This document shows, in pieces, positions 18,102-26,117 of a DNA stretch of 64,000 nucleotides. This stretch comes from Shewanella cutis. Its GTDB lineage: Bacteria; Pseudomonadota; Gammaproteobacteria; Enterobacterales; Shewanellaceae. Position 1 is the first letter of the stretch. Every line of letters starts with the position of its first letter. The stretch is taken from assembly GCF_022410515.1 (NCBI RefSeq), contig NZ_JACSDI010000015.1, forward strand, positions 25,157-89,156, written 5' to 3'. Position numbers and translations under genes: made by a program. The notes under the pieces are model-generated. The model worked only from the letters and a program-made list of their open reading frames with translations. It was not told the origin of the DNA and made no database searches.

Positions 18102-20141
18102 TTAAGCGGCAATCCCAGAGTGGCGCAGTAGCGCATCGATACTCGGCTCGCGCCCCATAAACTGCTTAAATAAATCCATCGGCTCCGCCGAACCGCCCAT
18201 CTCAAGGATATTGTGCAGGAAGCTACGGCCCGTGTCAGGATTGAATATGCCTTCTTCTTCGAAGCGAGAAAACGCATCCGCCGACAGCACTTCGGCCCAC
18301 TTGTAGCTGTAATAACCCGCAGCATAGCCGCCGGCAAAAATATGCGCAAAACCATGTTGGAAACGGTTAAATACTGGCGGAATTAACACGGCCACCTGAC
18401 GACGCACTTCGTCCAAGGTCTGTTGAATACGCGCGCCTTTTGCAGGGTCGTATTCGTGGTGCAGTCTAAAATCGAACAGTGAAAACTCGAGCTGGCGCAA
18501 CATCATCATGCCGGATTGGAAGTTTTTCGCCGCTAACATCTTATCTAACATCGCTTTAGGTAAAGGCTCACCGGTTTCATAATGTCCGGAGATCTCCGCT
18601 AAGGCTTCTTCCTGCCAGCACCAGTTTTCCATAAATTGGCTAGGTAACTCGACTGCATCCCAAGGCACACCGTTGATACCAGACACGCCAGCAACATCGA
18701 TTTTGGTCAGCATATGGTGAATGCCATGACCAAACTCATGGAATAACGTTGTCACTTCATCGTGGGTGAAAAGTGCAGGCTTACCATCAACTGGACCATT
18801 GAAGTTACAGGTGAGATATGCAACCGGTTTTTGTAGGCCATTGGCGGTTTGACGACGCACGCGGCAATCATCCATCCAAGCGCCGCCGCGTTTACCAGTG
18901 CGGGCATATAAGTCTAAATAAAAACTGCCTCTGTGCTCGCCCGTTTCGTCGAAAATATCGAAGAAACGTACATCCTTATGCCAACGGTCAAACTCGGTTT
19001 GCTCAACAATCTTCAAACCAAAGAGACGTGAGACAGTGTAAAACAAGCCAGATAGCACTTTATCTTCAGGGAAGTAAGGGCGCAGTAACTCTTGTGAAAT
19101 CTCATACTTATGTTGCTGTAACTTCTCAGCGTAGAAACTTAAGTCCCAAGAAGCCATTTCAGTCACGCCATATTGTTCCTGCGCAAAGGCTTTTAGCTCA
19201 GCAAGTTCGGCTTTAGCTTGATCTTTAGAACGCAGTGCCAATTCATTTAAGAAAGCCATCACCTGCGCGGGCGTTTCAGCCATTTTAGTGGCGAGTGATT
19301 TTTCGGCAAAGCTATCAAATCCTAATAACTGTGCCAGTTCATGGCGCAGCGCGAGGATTTCATCCATCAAAGGACCGTTATCAAATTGGCCTGCATTCGG
19401 GCCTTGATCCGATGCGCGAGTTACAAAGGCGCGATAGCACTCTTCCCTTAGCTCACGGTTTTCACTGTAGGTCATCACAGGTAAATAGGAAGGGAAATCT
19501 AAGGTAAACAACCAGCCATCGAGTTCACGGGCCTCGGCCATTGCTTTCGCTGCTGCCTTGGCAGAATCTGGCAAGCCAGCGAGTTCAGCCTCATCGGTAA
19601 TCAACTTAGTCCACGCTTGGGTCGCATCCAGTAATTGATTGGAAAAGCCGCTGGTAAGTTCAGAAAGACGCTTAACGATTTCACCATAACGCACTTTTTG
19701 CGCGTCATCTAAGCCGATACCCGAGAGCTCGAAGTCACGCAAACTGTGCTCAATCACCATTTGCTGCGCTTGGCTTAATTGGTCAAACTCTGGTGATGCA
19801 CGCAGGGATTTATATGCCTCATATAGCCCTTGGTGTTGACCAACGTAAGTGCCATATTCGGATAAAAGAGGTAAACAAGCATCGTGGGCAGCGCGCCATT
19901 CATCTGTGCTAGTGACAGAATTCATGTGGGAAACGGGCGACCAAATTTGGCTTAGCTCATCGTCCACTTGCTCAAGAGGAGCTACCAGGTTTTCCCAAGT
20001 ATAAGGCCCTGGATTTTGCAGCACCTCATCGATTTTGGCGCGGCACTGAGCAATAGCATGCTCAACGGCAACTTGAATATGTTCAGGTTTAATCTGTGAA
20101 AAAAGCGGTAAGCTTGCGCCGTTAAGCAAAGGGTTGCTCAT
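18102..20141 (-). CDS. prlC: Oligopeptidase A (M3 zinc metallopeptidase)
   Basis: Cytosolic zinc endopeptidase that degrades peptides released from proteolysis and cleaved signal peptides. The 679-residue product carries the M3 motif HEFGHGIHHM about residue 470, preceded by FTHDEVTTLF, and the downstream glutamate segment ELPSQFMENWCW. The N-terminus MSNPLLNGASLPLFSQIKPEHI is typical of OpdA. Both length and motif spacing match E. coli PrlC. It is divergent from the second TorF-like gene at 20401, leaving about 260 bases for both promoters. In E. coli prlC is a heat-shock gene; I did not identify a sigma32 promoter with confidence here. Confidence 0.97.
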   Translation of the reverse strand: MSNPLLNGASLPLFSQIKPEHIQVAVEHAIAQCRAKIDEVLQNPGPYTWENLVAPLEQVDDELSQIWSPVSHMNSVTSTDEWRAAHDACLPLLSEYGTYVGQHQGLYEAYKSLRASPEFDQLSQAQQMVIEHSLRDFELSGIGLDDAQKVRYGEIVKRLSELTSGFSNQLLDATQAWTKLITDEAELAGLPDSAKAAAKAMAEARELDGWLFTLDFPSYLPVMTYSENRELREECYRAFVTRASDQGPNAGQFDNGPLMDEILALRHELAQLLGFDSFAEKSLATKMAETPAQVMAFLNELALRSKDQAKAELAELKAFAQEQYGVTEMASWDLSFYAEKLQQHKYEISQELLRPYFPEDKVLSGLFYTVSRLFGLKIVEQTEFDRWHKDVRFFDIFDETGEHRGSFYLDLYARTGKRGGAWMDDCRVRRQTANGLQKPVAYLTCNFNGPVDGKPALFTHDEVTTLFHEFGHGIHHMLTKIDVAGVSGINGVPWDAVELPSQFMENWCWQEEALAEISGHYETGEPLPKAMLDKMLAAKNFQSGMMMLRQLEFSLFDFRLHHEYDPAKGARIQQTLDEVRRQVAVLIPPVFNRFQHGFAHIFAGGYAAGYYSYKWAEVLSADAFSRFEEEGIFNPDTGRSFLHNILEMGGSAEPMDLFKQFMGREPSIDALLRHSGIAA

Positions 20142-20400
20142 AATGATTCCTCAACAATCTGTGTAGCTAATAAATAAGGGCTTATGTTCGATTTATCAAG
20201 GCGGGAAAATCGATTGCCATCTTCGCCCGTACGCTTAACGACATTCTACAAAGAAAAAAGTGAGCCAGTTCTCAATTAGGATTTACACCAAATTTACCCT
20301 TTGAATCTTGACGGCTTGATCGCAAATCAAATCCATTCTCATTAATGATGATGTTCATATGGGCTAATATCTACGCATATTCAATCAAATTGGCTTAACT

Positions 20401-21186
20401 ATGGCGGTTTCAGTTAAATCCATCATTAGCGCCTTAGGCGTCATTAGCTTAGTGTGCTTAAGCCATCTGTGCTTAGCCAACGAAAGCTTAACCCAAACCG
20501 AAGGGGCCTCAAGTAACCCATTATCGGCAGCAACAGACCCTTTAACGACAAACATCGATGTCGGCTGGGATAGCAAGTATGTTTCGCAAGGGCGCAATAA
20601 CTTAGCAGAGGGCGGAATTTATTGGATGAATGCCAGCGTCCAATACGGCAATCTCACCACCTACGCCCTCGTGGGCCGCGGTGATAGCCAAGCTTATACC
20701 GAGTGGAATATCGGCCTAGAATACGCCCTAAACTTGAGTGAACACTTAGAAGCAAATCTTGGATATCAACGCATTGAAGGCTATAGCGATAGCCGCTGTC
20801 AGGATAACGAACTGTTTGCGGAACTGGCTTACACCGCCGCGCCTTGGCTAGTGCCTTCAGTGAGTTATGTCTATTCCACCGAGGCGGCAGGCTATTTTGT
20901 AGAGCTGAGTCTACACAGCTATTGGCAACTTACAGAGCAATTTACGCTTTCACCCTATGTAACACAAGGTCTTGATTTTAAATATCGAACAGAAGAACAC
21001 AATGGCAAAAATCATCTCCAATTTGGGCTAGAAGCAAGCTATAACCTCGCCGAAAATATCGTCATTAGCGGTCATATTAGCCACAGTATTGCGCAGGCCG
21101 ATATCGAGCAAGAAGCTGTCGCAAATGGCGACTTTAGCTCACAGGATCAAACTTATGCGGGTATCCATTTCAATATGAGCTTCTAA
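20401..21186 (+). CDS. TorF-family (TIGR02001-like) putative outer-membrane protein, copy 2
   Basis: Paralogue of the protein at 14829. It has 261 residues with a signal peptide (cleavage near CLANES), then NIDVGWDSKYVSQGRNNL, the family pattern of an early beta strand followed by Y-x-x-x-G-R, and a C-terminus ending IHFNMSF, with the terminal Phe expected of an outer-membrane barrel. There is low identity to copy 1, so they diverged long ago or are separate subfamilies. Function is unknown. The next gene starts 95 bases downstream. Confidence 0.78.
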   Translation: MAVSVKSIISALGVISLVCLSHLCLANESLTQTEGASSNPLSAATDPLTTNIDVGWDSKYVSQGRNNLAEGGIYWMNASVQYGNLTTYALVGRGDSQAYTEWNIGLEYALNLSEHLEANLGYQRIEGYSDSRCQDNELFAELAYTAAPWLVPSVSYVYSTEAAGYFVELSLHSYWQLTEQFTLSPYVTQGLDFKYRTEEHNGKNHLQFGLEASYNLAENIVISGHISHSIAQADIEQEAVANGDFSSQDQTYAGIHFNMSF

Positions 21187-21281
21187 GTTTTATTGGCCTC
21201 ACTACCGCTTGGCAAACTATCACACGCCTAACTACACTCAAGATGTCGATGGAACGACCTTGATTTAGCGAGGAACTGGGC

Positions 21282-21815
21282 ATGTTGATTCATCCGTTAA
21301 AAGTGCGTGCTAACACATTTATCATATTGACCTTGTGCAGTCTGCCATCCTTAGCCGCAGTACCTGAGAGTGAGCCTGAATTAGTATTCGAATCCCTCTC
21401 AAAAACTACCACTACTGACCCACTGCCATTGGGAACGCTGCTCGACAGCGAAGGTAAGCCGCTGACCATTCCCGCAGAGCAAAGCGCTTTGGATTATTCG
21501 CCACCCCCAGTAAATATTGATAATGAGTCACCCAAAGCAAAGACCGACAAAACGCAATCCACTAAAACTAAAAAGAAAAAACTGAGCCGCAAGCAACAAC
21601 TCGCCAGCCGCGAAAAAGTCGCTAACGATCCTAGTTGCCGCTGGCTTGATGCTCGGATGTCACAACTCGAAACGCAGATCCGCACTAAGCAAGACAAAGC
21701 TGCCAACTATCAAAGCGATGAGCTCAGCGCTCGCAGGCAAGAATGGCAATGTCTTAAATGCGGTGTTGAAGGACCAAACCAAGACGATCACCACCGCTGC
21801 CAATACCGCCGTTAA
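21282..21815 (+). CDS. Hypothetical secreted basic protein
   Basis: I do not recognise a known domain. The 177-residue product begins with a likely signal peptide (hydrophobic stretch TFIILTLCSLPSLAA), followed by an acidic, proline-rich linker, a lysine-rich segment (SKTKKKKLSRKQQLASREK near residues 88-107), and a C-terminal part with conserved-looking CRWLDARMSQLETQIR and a CLKCG pair. GAGG upstream of the ATG supports the start. It may be a periplasmic, charge-rich coiled-coil protein. It is on the same strand as gor but 176 bases before it. Confidence 0.65.
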   Translation: MLIHPLKVRANTFIILTLCSLPSLAAVPESEPELVFESLSKTTTTDPLPLGTLLDSEGKPLTIPAEQSALDYSPPPVNIDNESPKAKTDKTQSTKTKKKKLSRKQQLASREKVANDPSCRWLDARMSQLETQIRTKQDKAANYQSDELSARRQEWQCLKCGVEGPNQDDHHRCQYRR

Positions 21816-21991
21816 GCTTCCGATGAATGAACTGGTAGTTAATTCGTTTGATATCAGGCTGATTGAGATTTTTTGCGGCAAACCAAGGTCTATAGCAAGG
21901 CAACTTAATAGGCTGGTCTGCAAACCCAATCCAACCTACAATGGCCTTCTGCTATTAAGCACCTCATTCTTAGGATTAGACGGAGAAACTC

Positions 21992-23347
21992 ATGGCCCAA
22001 CATTTTGACTATATCTGCCTAGGCGCAGGCAGCGGCGGTATCGCCTCAGCTAACCGAGCTGCTATGCGTGGCGCTAAAGTGCTACTCATCGAAGCAAAGC
22101 ACGTTGGTGGCACCTGCGTAAACGTGGGCTGCGTGCCTAAAAAAGTCATGTGGTATGGCGCGCACATCGCTGAAGCCATGAACCTCTACGCCAAAGATTA
22201 TGGATTTGATGTTTCGGTCAACAAATTCGACTGGAACACCTTAGTCAACAGCCGTGAAGCCTATATCGGTCGCATCCATGAAGCCTACGGCCGCGGCTTT
22301 ACCAATAATAAAGTCACCTTACTCAATGGCTACGGCCGCTTTGTGAATGGCAACACCATTGAGGTGAATGGCGAGCACTACACTGCTGACCATATCCTCA
22401 TCGCCACCGGTGGCGCGCCAACCATCCCAAACATTCCTGGTGCGGAATATGGCATTGATTCCGATGGTTTCTTCGCCCTGCGCGAACAACCTAAACGTGT
22501 CGCTGTAGTCGGCGCTGGCTATATCGCCGTTGAAGTCGCGGGCGTGTTACACGCACTCGGCAGTGAAACTCATCTATTTGTACGTAAACATGCACCGCTG
22601 CGTAACTTCGACCCTATGCTAATCGATGCCCTCGTCGATGCCATGAAGACCGAAGGCCCAACCCTGCACACCAACAGCGTCCCACAATCCGTAGTCAAAA
22701 ATGCCGACGACAGCCTGACTCTAAACCTTGAAAATGGCGAAAGCGTGACCGTCGATTGCCTGATATGGGCGATTGGTCGCTCACCAGCAACAGGCAATAT
22801 CGGCCTAGAAAACACCGAGGTGCAACTGGATAGCAAAGGTTATGTGATTACCGACGCACAGCAAAATACCACCCACAAAGGCATTTATTGCGTGGGTGAT
22901 ATTATGGCGGGCGGTGTGGAACTGACCCCAGTTGCGGTTAAGGCGGGTCGTTTACTCTCCGAGCGCCTATTCAACGGCATGAGCAATGCCAAAATGGATT
23001 ACAGCCAAATCCCAACCGTGGTCTTTAGCCATCCACCGATTGGCACTATGGGCTTAACCGAGCCAGAAGCCCGCGCGCAATATGGTGATGATAATGTGAA
23101 GGTTTACACCTCCACCTTCACCTCCATGTATACCGCCGTCACGAGCCACCGCCAAGCCTGTAAGATGAAGCTGGTCTGCGCCAGTAAAGAAGAGAAAGTT
23201 GTGGGTATTCATGGAATTGGCTTTGGCATGGATGAGATCCTCCAAGGCTTTGGCGTCGCCATGAAAATGGGCGCCACCAAAGCCGATTTCGATGCCGTTG
23301 TCGCCATCCACCCAACTGGCGCAGAGGAATTTGTTACGATGCGTTAG
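21992..23347 (+). CDS. gor: Glutathione-disulfide reductase
   Basis: Reduces oxidised glutathione with NADPH and keeps the cytoplasmic thiol pool reduced. The FAD-binding motif GAGSGG is at residues 11-16, the redox-active disulfide C42-x4-C47 is in GGTCVNVGCVPKK, and the active-site histidine H440 is in HPTGAEEF close to the C-terminus. The NADP domain carries GAGYIAVE. Length 451 matches E. coli Gor. A GGAG site is just before the ATG. It is followed by a terminator. The glutathione transferase at 16783 is a plausible functional neighbour but not in the same operon. Confidence 0.98.
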   Translation: MAQHFDYICLGAGSGGIASANRAAMRGAKVLLIEAKHVGGTCVNVGCVPKKVMWYGAHIAEAMNLYAKDYGFDVSVNKFDWNTLVNSREAYIGRIHEAYGRGFTNNKVTLLNGYGRFVNGNTIEVNGEHYTADHILIATGGAPTIPNIPGAEYGIDSDGFFALREQPKRVAVVGAGYIAVEVAGVLHALGSETHLFVRKHAPLRNFDPMLIDALVDAMKTEGPTLHTNSVPQSVVKNADDSLTLNLENGESVTVDCLIWAIGRSPATGNIGLENTEVQLDSKGYVITDAQQNTTHKGIYCVGDIMAGGVELTPVAVKAGRLLSERLFNGMSNAKMDYSQIPTVVFSHPPIGTMGLTEPEARAQYGDDNVKVYTSTFTSMYTAVTSHRQACKMKLVCASKEEKVVGIHGIGFGMDEILQGFGVAMKMGATKADFDAVVAIHPTGAEEFVTMR

Positions 23348-23391
23348 TGTAGAAAACCCACCTACACACGTTCGTACTGTAGAAAAACTGC

Positions 23392-23424
23392 AAGGCCAGA
23401 GCACCTTTCTCTGGCCTTTGTTTA
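23392..23424 (+). terminator. Intrinsic terminator of gor
   Basis: A 10-bp stem, AAGGCCAGAG with CTCTGGCCTT, followed by TTGTTTATT, 45 bases after the gor stop. The 300 bases from here to the cassette gene contain no integrase and no obvious gene and are AT-rich. Confidence 0.85.
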
Positions 23425-23726
23425 TTGACCTCATTGATACACTGGCGTTTCTAAAACATTTTGCCCCTTTGTGTGTTTAGGCTCATTAGCTCAAACGAAA
23501 ATTCCCACATCTACTGCCATACAAATTCTTATCTATTTGCCTATGTTTGGCCTTATCAGAAATCGACTAACAATGTATGGCTATATAGTCATATTTAAAT
23601 TTAGATACTTTTGTGTGATTTTAAGACAATATCAGTGCGCATTAACTCCATCTTTATCAAATAAAATTCTATAAAATCAAACAATTATAGCAGCTTAGCT
23701 TTAGTTAATAGGTTTGAAAAACGCGC

Positions 23727-24725
23727 ATGCGCACTAATAACATGTTAGCCTTCAAGCAATATCTTCAACATTTGGGAATAGTGATGAAATGTGAGAAATG
23801 TTCTGAATTTCGTGAGTTGCCATTACATCTACATGAACTATATATGTTTTGCGATCTACTGAGAAATAAGTCAGATGTGTATAAGCTTTCAAAGAATGAA
23901 CTAAAACAAGAAACAGAGGCTCATACCGAAAGTATTGCTAAGTGGTTAAAATTAGCTAGTCAGTTGGATAATGTTCAACTGAACCCATTTCGTTATGAAG
24001 AAGCGCATTATTGGTGTGAGTCAGCTGGAGATGAGCTAGATTCTGATGCATATCATAATAGTTCAATCATTACACCGCTCACGCGCTTCTTGTTCATTTC
24101 AAATGCGCTTGAGGAGACGTACCGTTTTACTAACTCACAATATGAGTTCCATTATGCTCGTGCTCAACTAAAGAATAACTCACTCGAACGAAAAAGGAAT
24201 TACTCAGCTCAAGCAGCATGGTTACTTGATGAAGTTTATAGTGATTTGGAAGTCCCGTTGCACTATGGTCACAAAGTCGACGGTTACCTAGCTCAAGTTA
24301 AGGAATATCAAAAAAGGTTCGATAATAGCTTTGACATTCAGTTGGAAAACAATGGAAAACTTTCATTTGGTCTTTCGCTTGTAAGAAATATTAGAAACCA
24401 CATAGCACATGGCGTTTTTCCAATAGTAGATAACCCAGAATATAGCCACGAATGTTTTAACCCAAAAACGAAGAATCTTATTCTGAATATCTTAGGTTTT
24501 TCATCTCGTATAGCCACAATGAATATACAAATAATTTTAAATGCTACTCACCATGGATTTGAATCAGAGTTTTATCGTTATCTATGTGGAGACCCTGACT
24601 TTGGACATAAGTTAGAGCAATGCATTACTCCAGAATACCTCCGGCGTTTACATCTAAAGCAGGATTTTGGCTTAAATGAGAGCTCACAATGGGCAATACG
24701 TTCGACATGGGAAGAGGAAGGCTAA
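23727..24725 (+). CDS. HEPN-like protein carried on an integron cassette
   Basis: Unrecognised 332-residue cytosolic protein. Near residue 220 it contains RNIRNHIAHG, which fits the R-N-x3-H signature of HEPN-superfamily RNases and toxins. A CEKC pair is near residue 22. The rest is helical and charged. The stop codon lies inside the attC site at 24722, the usual layout of an integron cassette gene. Its AT-rich codon use is unlike gor next door, a sign of transfer. Start is uncertain: ATGs at 23727, 23742 and 23784 are in frame and none has a clear ribosome site. HEPN proteins often act in toxin-antitoxin or anti-phage systems; that role here is an inference. No antitoxin-like partner is visible in the cassette. 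Confidence 0.7.
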   Translation: MRTNNMLAFKQYLQHLGIVMKCEKCSEFRELPLHLHELYMFCDLLRNKSDVYKLSKNELKQETEAHTESIAKWLKLASQLDNVQLNPFRYEEAHYWCESAGDELDSDAYHNSSIITPLTRFLFISNALEETYRFTNSQYEFHYARAQLKNNSLERKRNYSAQAAWLLDEVYSDLEVPLHYGHKVDGYLAQVKEYQKRFDNSFDIQLENNGKLSFGLSLVRNIRNHIAHGVFPIVDNPEYSHECFNPKTKNLILNILGFSSRIATMNIQIILNATHHGFESEFYRYLCGDPDFGHKLEQCITPEYLRRLHLKQDFGLNESSQWAIRSTWEEEG

Positions 24726-24844
24726 CAAACGCTTCAAGAGGGACAGCCAACGCATGGCATTTTTACTATGCGTTGGTTTTCGTGGTTACGGTGTTATGCG
24801 AAAAGTTAGTAATAGCGTTGGCTGCCCCTTAAGCGGGCGTTATG
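24722..24844 (+). other. Integron attC site (VCR-like), cassette 1
   Basis: About 123 bases with R''/L'' reading CTAACAAACGC at the left and GGGCGTTATG at the right. The arms AACGCTTCAAGAGGGACAGC and GCTGCCCCTTAAGCGGGCGTT are mutually complementary apart from bulged bases, and CCAACGC pairs with GCGTTGG. The recombination point would be G/TT at 24839. Overall sequence is close to the Vibrio cholerae repeat type as I remember it. Confidence 0.88.
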
Positions 24845-24877
24845 TTTTTTGAAAAGTTTAGCGTAACTGAAAGAAAA

Positions 24878-24970
24878 TGGTGCGGGTCAGGGGAATCGAA
24901 CCCCTCGGCAACTATTGGATAATGTCTAAGTGAAAATTCCCCGTATTCGCAATGTCATAGTCAGACCCGC
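24878..24970 (-). tRNA. tRNA-like element inside a gene-less integron cassette (possible pseudo-tRNA)
   Basis: Read on the minus strand: a 7-bp perfect acceptor stem GCGGGTC/GACCCGC, discriminator A and encoded CCA, and a perfect T arm, AGGGG-TTCGATT-CCCCT, directly abutting it. Total length with CCA is 93, the size of a long-variable-arm tRNA. I could not fold a standard D arm or a 5-bp anticodon stem with a 7-base loop and U33, so no anticodon is assigned. A further 8-base match, CCGCACCA, on the plus strand at 24980-24987 is complementary to the CCA end. It could be a degenerate tRNA, a tRNA-like regulator, or a remnant of a tRNA gene. Confidence 0.5.
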
Positions 24971-25201
24971 AGCGCCGTACCGCACCATACAAATACTGTA
25001 ATCATTTCCATAAAATATGACCCCATAGTTGTATATAGAAAAAAGCATACGGTCACGAGGTCTGCCAAGACAGATAGAATACTGGTGAACTTCCAGCTAT
25101 GGGACATTATTGAGTCCAATGCTGAACAAACTTAGATAAAAGTTCGTTAAAATTCATTGCGTTAAAGTTTACCCTGTTTTAAGTTGGCTGTAAAGGAAAA
25201 C

Positions 25202-25332
25202 ATAACAAACGCTTTAAGGCGGATTCGCAACGCTTGGTATTTTTACTATGCGTTGCGTTTAGTGTTTAGTGTTTAAGGTGGTATGCGGTGGCGTCTGTAT
25301 TGCGTTGCTCACACCTTAACAGGGCGTTATCG
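25202..25332 (+). other. Integron attC site (VCR-like), cassette 2
   Basis: About 131 bases with ATAACAAACGC at the left and GGGCGTTAT at the right. AACGCTTTAAGG pairs with CCTTAACAGGGCGTT and GCAACGC with GCGTTGC. Recombination point G/TT is at 25326. Together with the first site it defines a 487-bp cassette (24840-25326) that has no open reading frame of note and carries the tRNA-like element in the reverse direction. Confidence 0.87.
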
Positions 25333-25420
25333 CCATATAAATTTTAATCCGAAACTCAAAAATTAGAGTTCAAAATCTACCACGCTTTTGTCCCCAAGCG
25401 TGCTGATTAAGGTTATTAAG

Positions 25421-25488
25421 TCTACAGGCTACGACAATGCTAAATAGGTGGGCCATGGTGATTAGCGAGACGACCGTCCGCCCCATGG
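25421..25488. repeat. Direct repeat X, copy 1
   Basis: A 68-base segment beginning TCTACAGGCTACG and ending CCGCCCCATGG. It recurs at 25653-25720 with two mismatches. The short minus-strand reading frames that cover both copies share a peptide only because of this duplication. Confidence 0.85.
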
Positions 25489-25524
25489 ACGGGGCTGTCG
25501 AGCATCCAAGGAAGGACTTGCTGC

Positions 25525-25609
25525 GTGTCGTTGAGCAAATACCATGGGTCGCCCTTAAATATGGCCTGCATTTAATAACCAAGCAGTGATATTGGCTTTT
25601 CTATATTTA
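25525..25609. repeat. Direct repeat Y, copy 1
   Basis: An 85-base segment from GTGTCGTTGAGCAAATACC to TTTTCTATATTTA. It recurs at 25884-25968 with a few mismatches. Confidence 0.85.
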
Positions 25610-25652
25610 AGGCTCTTCTGTCCCAAAGCCTGCTGCCTTGGGTTTTTAAAAA

Positions 25653-25720
25653 TCTACAGGCTACGTCAGTGCTAAATAGGTGGGCCATGGTGATTAGCGA
25701 GACGACCGTCCGCCCCATGG
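25653..25720. repeat. Direct repeat X, copy 2
   Basis: Second copy of the 68-base unit at 25421, with two substitutions near its left end. Confidence 0.85.
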
Positions 25721-25883
25721 CCGCTTTTTTGCATCCATGCCATCGCTGCATTCGTGAATCCATTCACATCAGACGGGCGGCCCTGCATCCAAGGATGGGC
25801 TTGAACAACATCCGTGTTTAACAGCCAGTTCGCCATCCATAGCTCTCGTTCATAAGCTCAGAAACCCTAGGTTTCTATTCACA

Positions 25884-25968
25884 GTGTCGTTGAGCAAATA
25901 CCATCGTTCGCCCTTAAATATGGCCTGCATTTAATAACCAAGCAGTGATATTCGCTTTTCTATATTTA
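25884..25968. repeat. Direct repeat Y, copy 2
   Basis: Second copy of the 85-base unit at 25525. A further partial echo (CGCCCTTC...TATTTA) follows at about 25970-25995. The 25333-26117 stretch has no credible gene. Confidence 0.85.
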
Positions 25969-26117
25969 GCGCCCTTCAATATTTAACGCCCTTCTATCCA
26001 TTCACTTTTGTGTACTACAGAGGTCATCGTCTAGCCATGTTGGATACTTCTTATAAAATAAAAAGGCGGCGCGCTATTGAGGTGAGCGTGCTTAACCTCA
26101 ATCCCCTCTGCAACATC

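Noticed and set aside
21646..22008. 120-codon plus-strand frame overlapping two genes
   Set aside because: It overlaps the hypothetical gene and the start of gor in another frame, with no recognisable features.
25370..25763. Two short minus-strand frames sharing a peptide
   Set aside because: The shared peptide comes from the duplicated 68-base DNA repeat; the rest of each frame is unrelated and there is no ribosome site.
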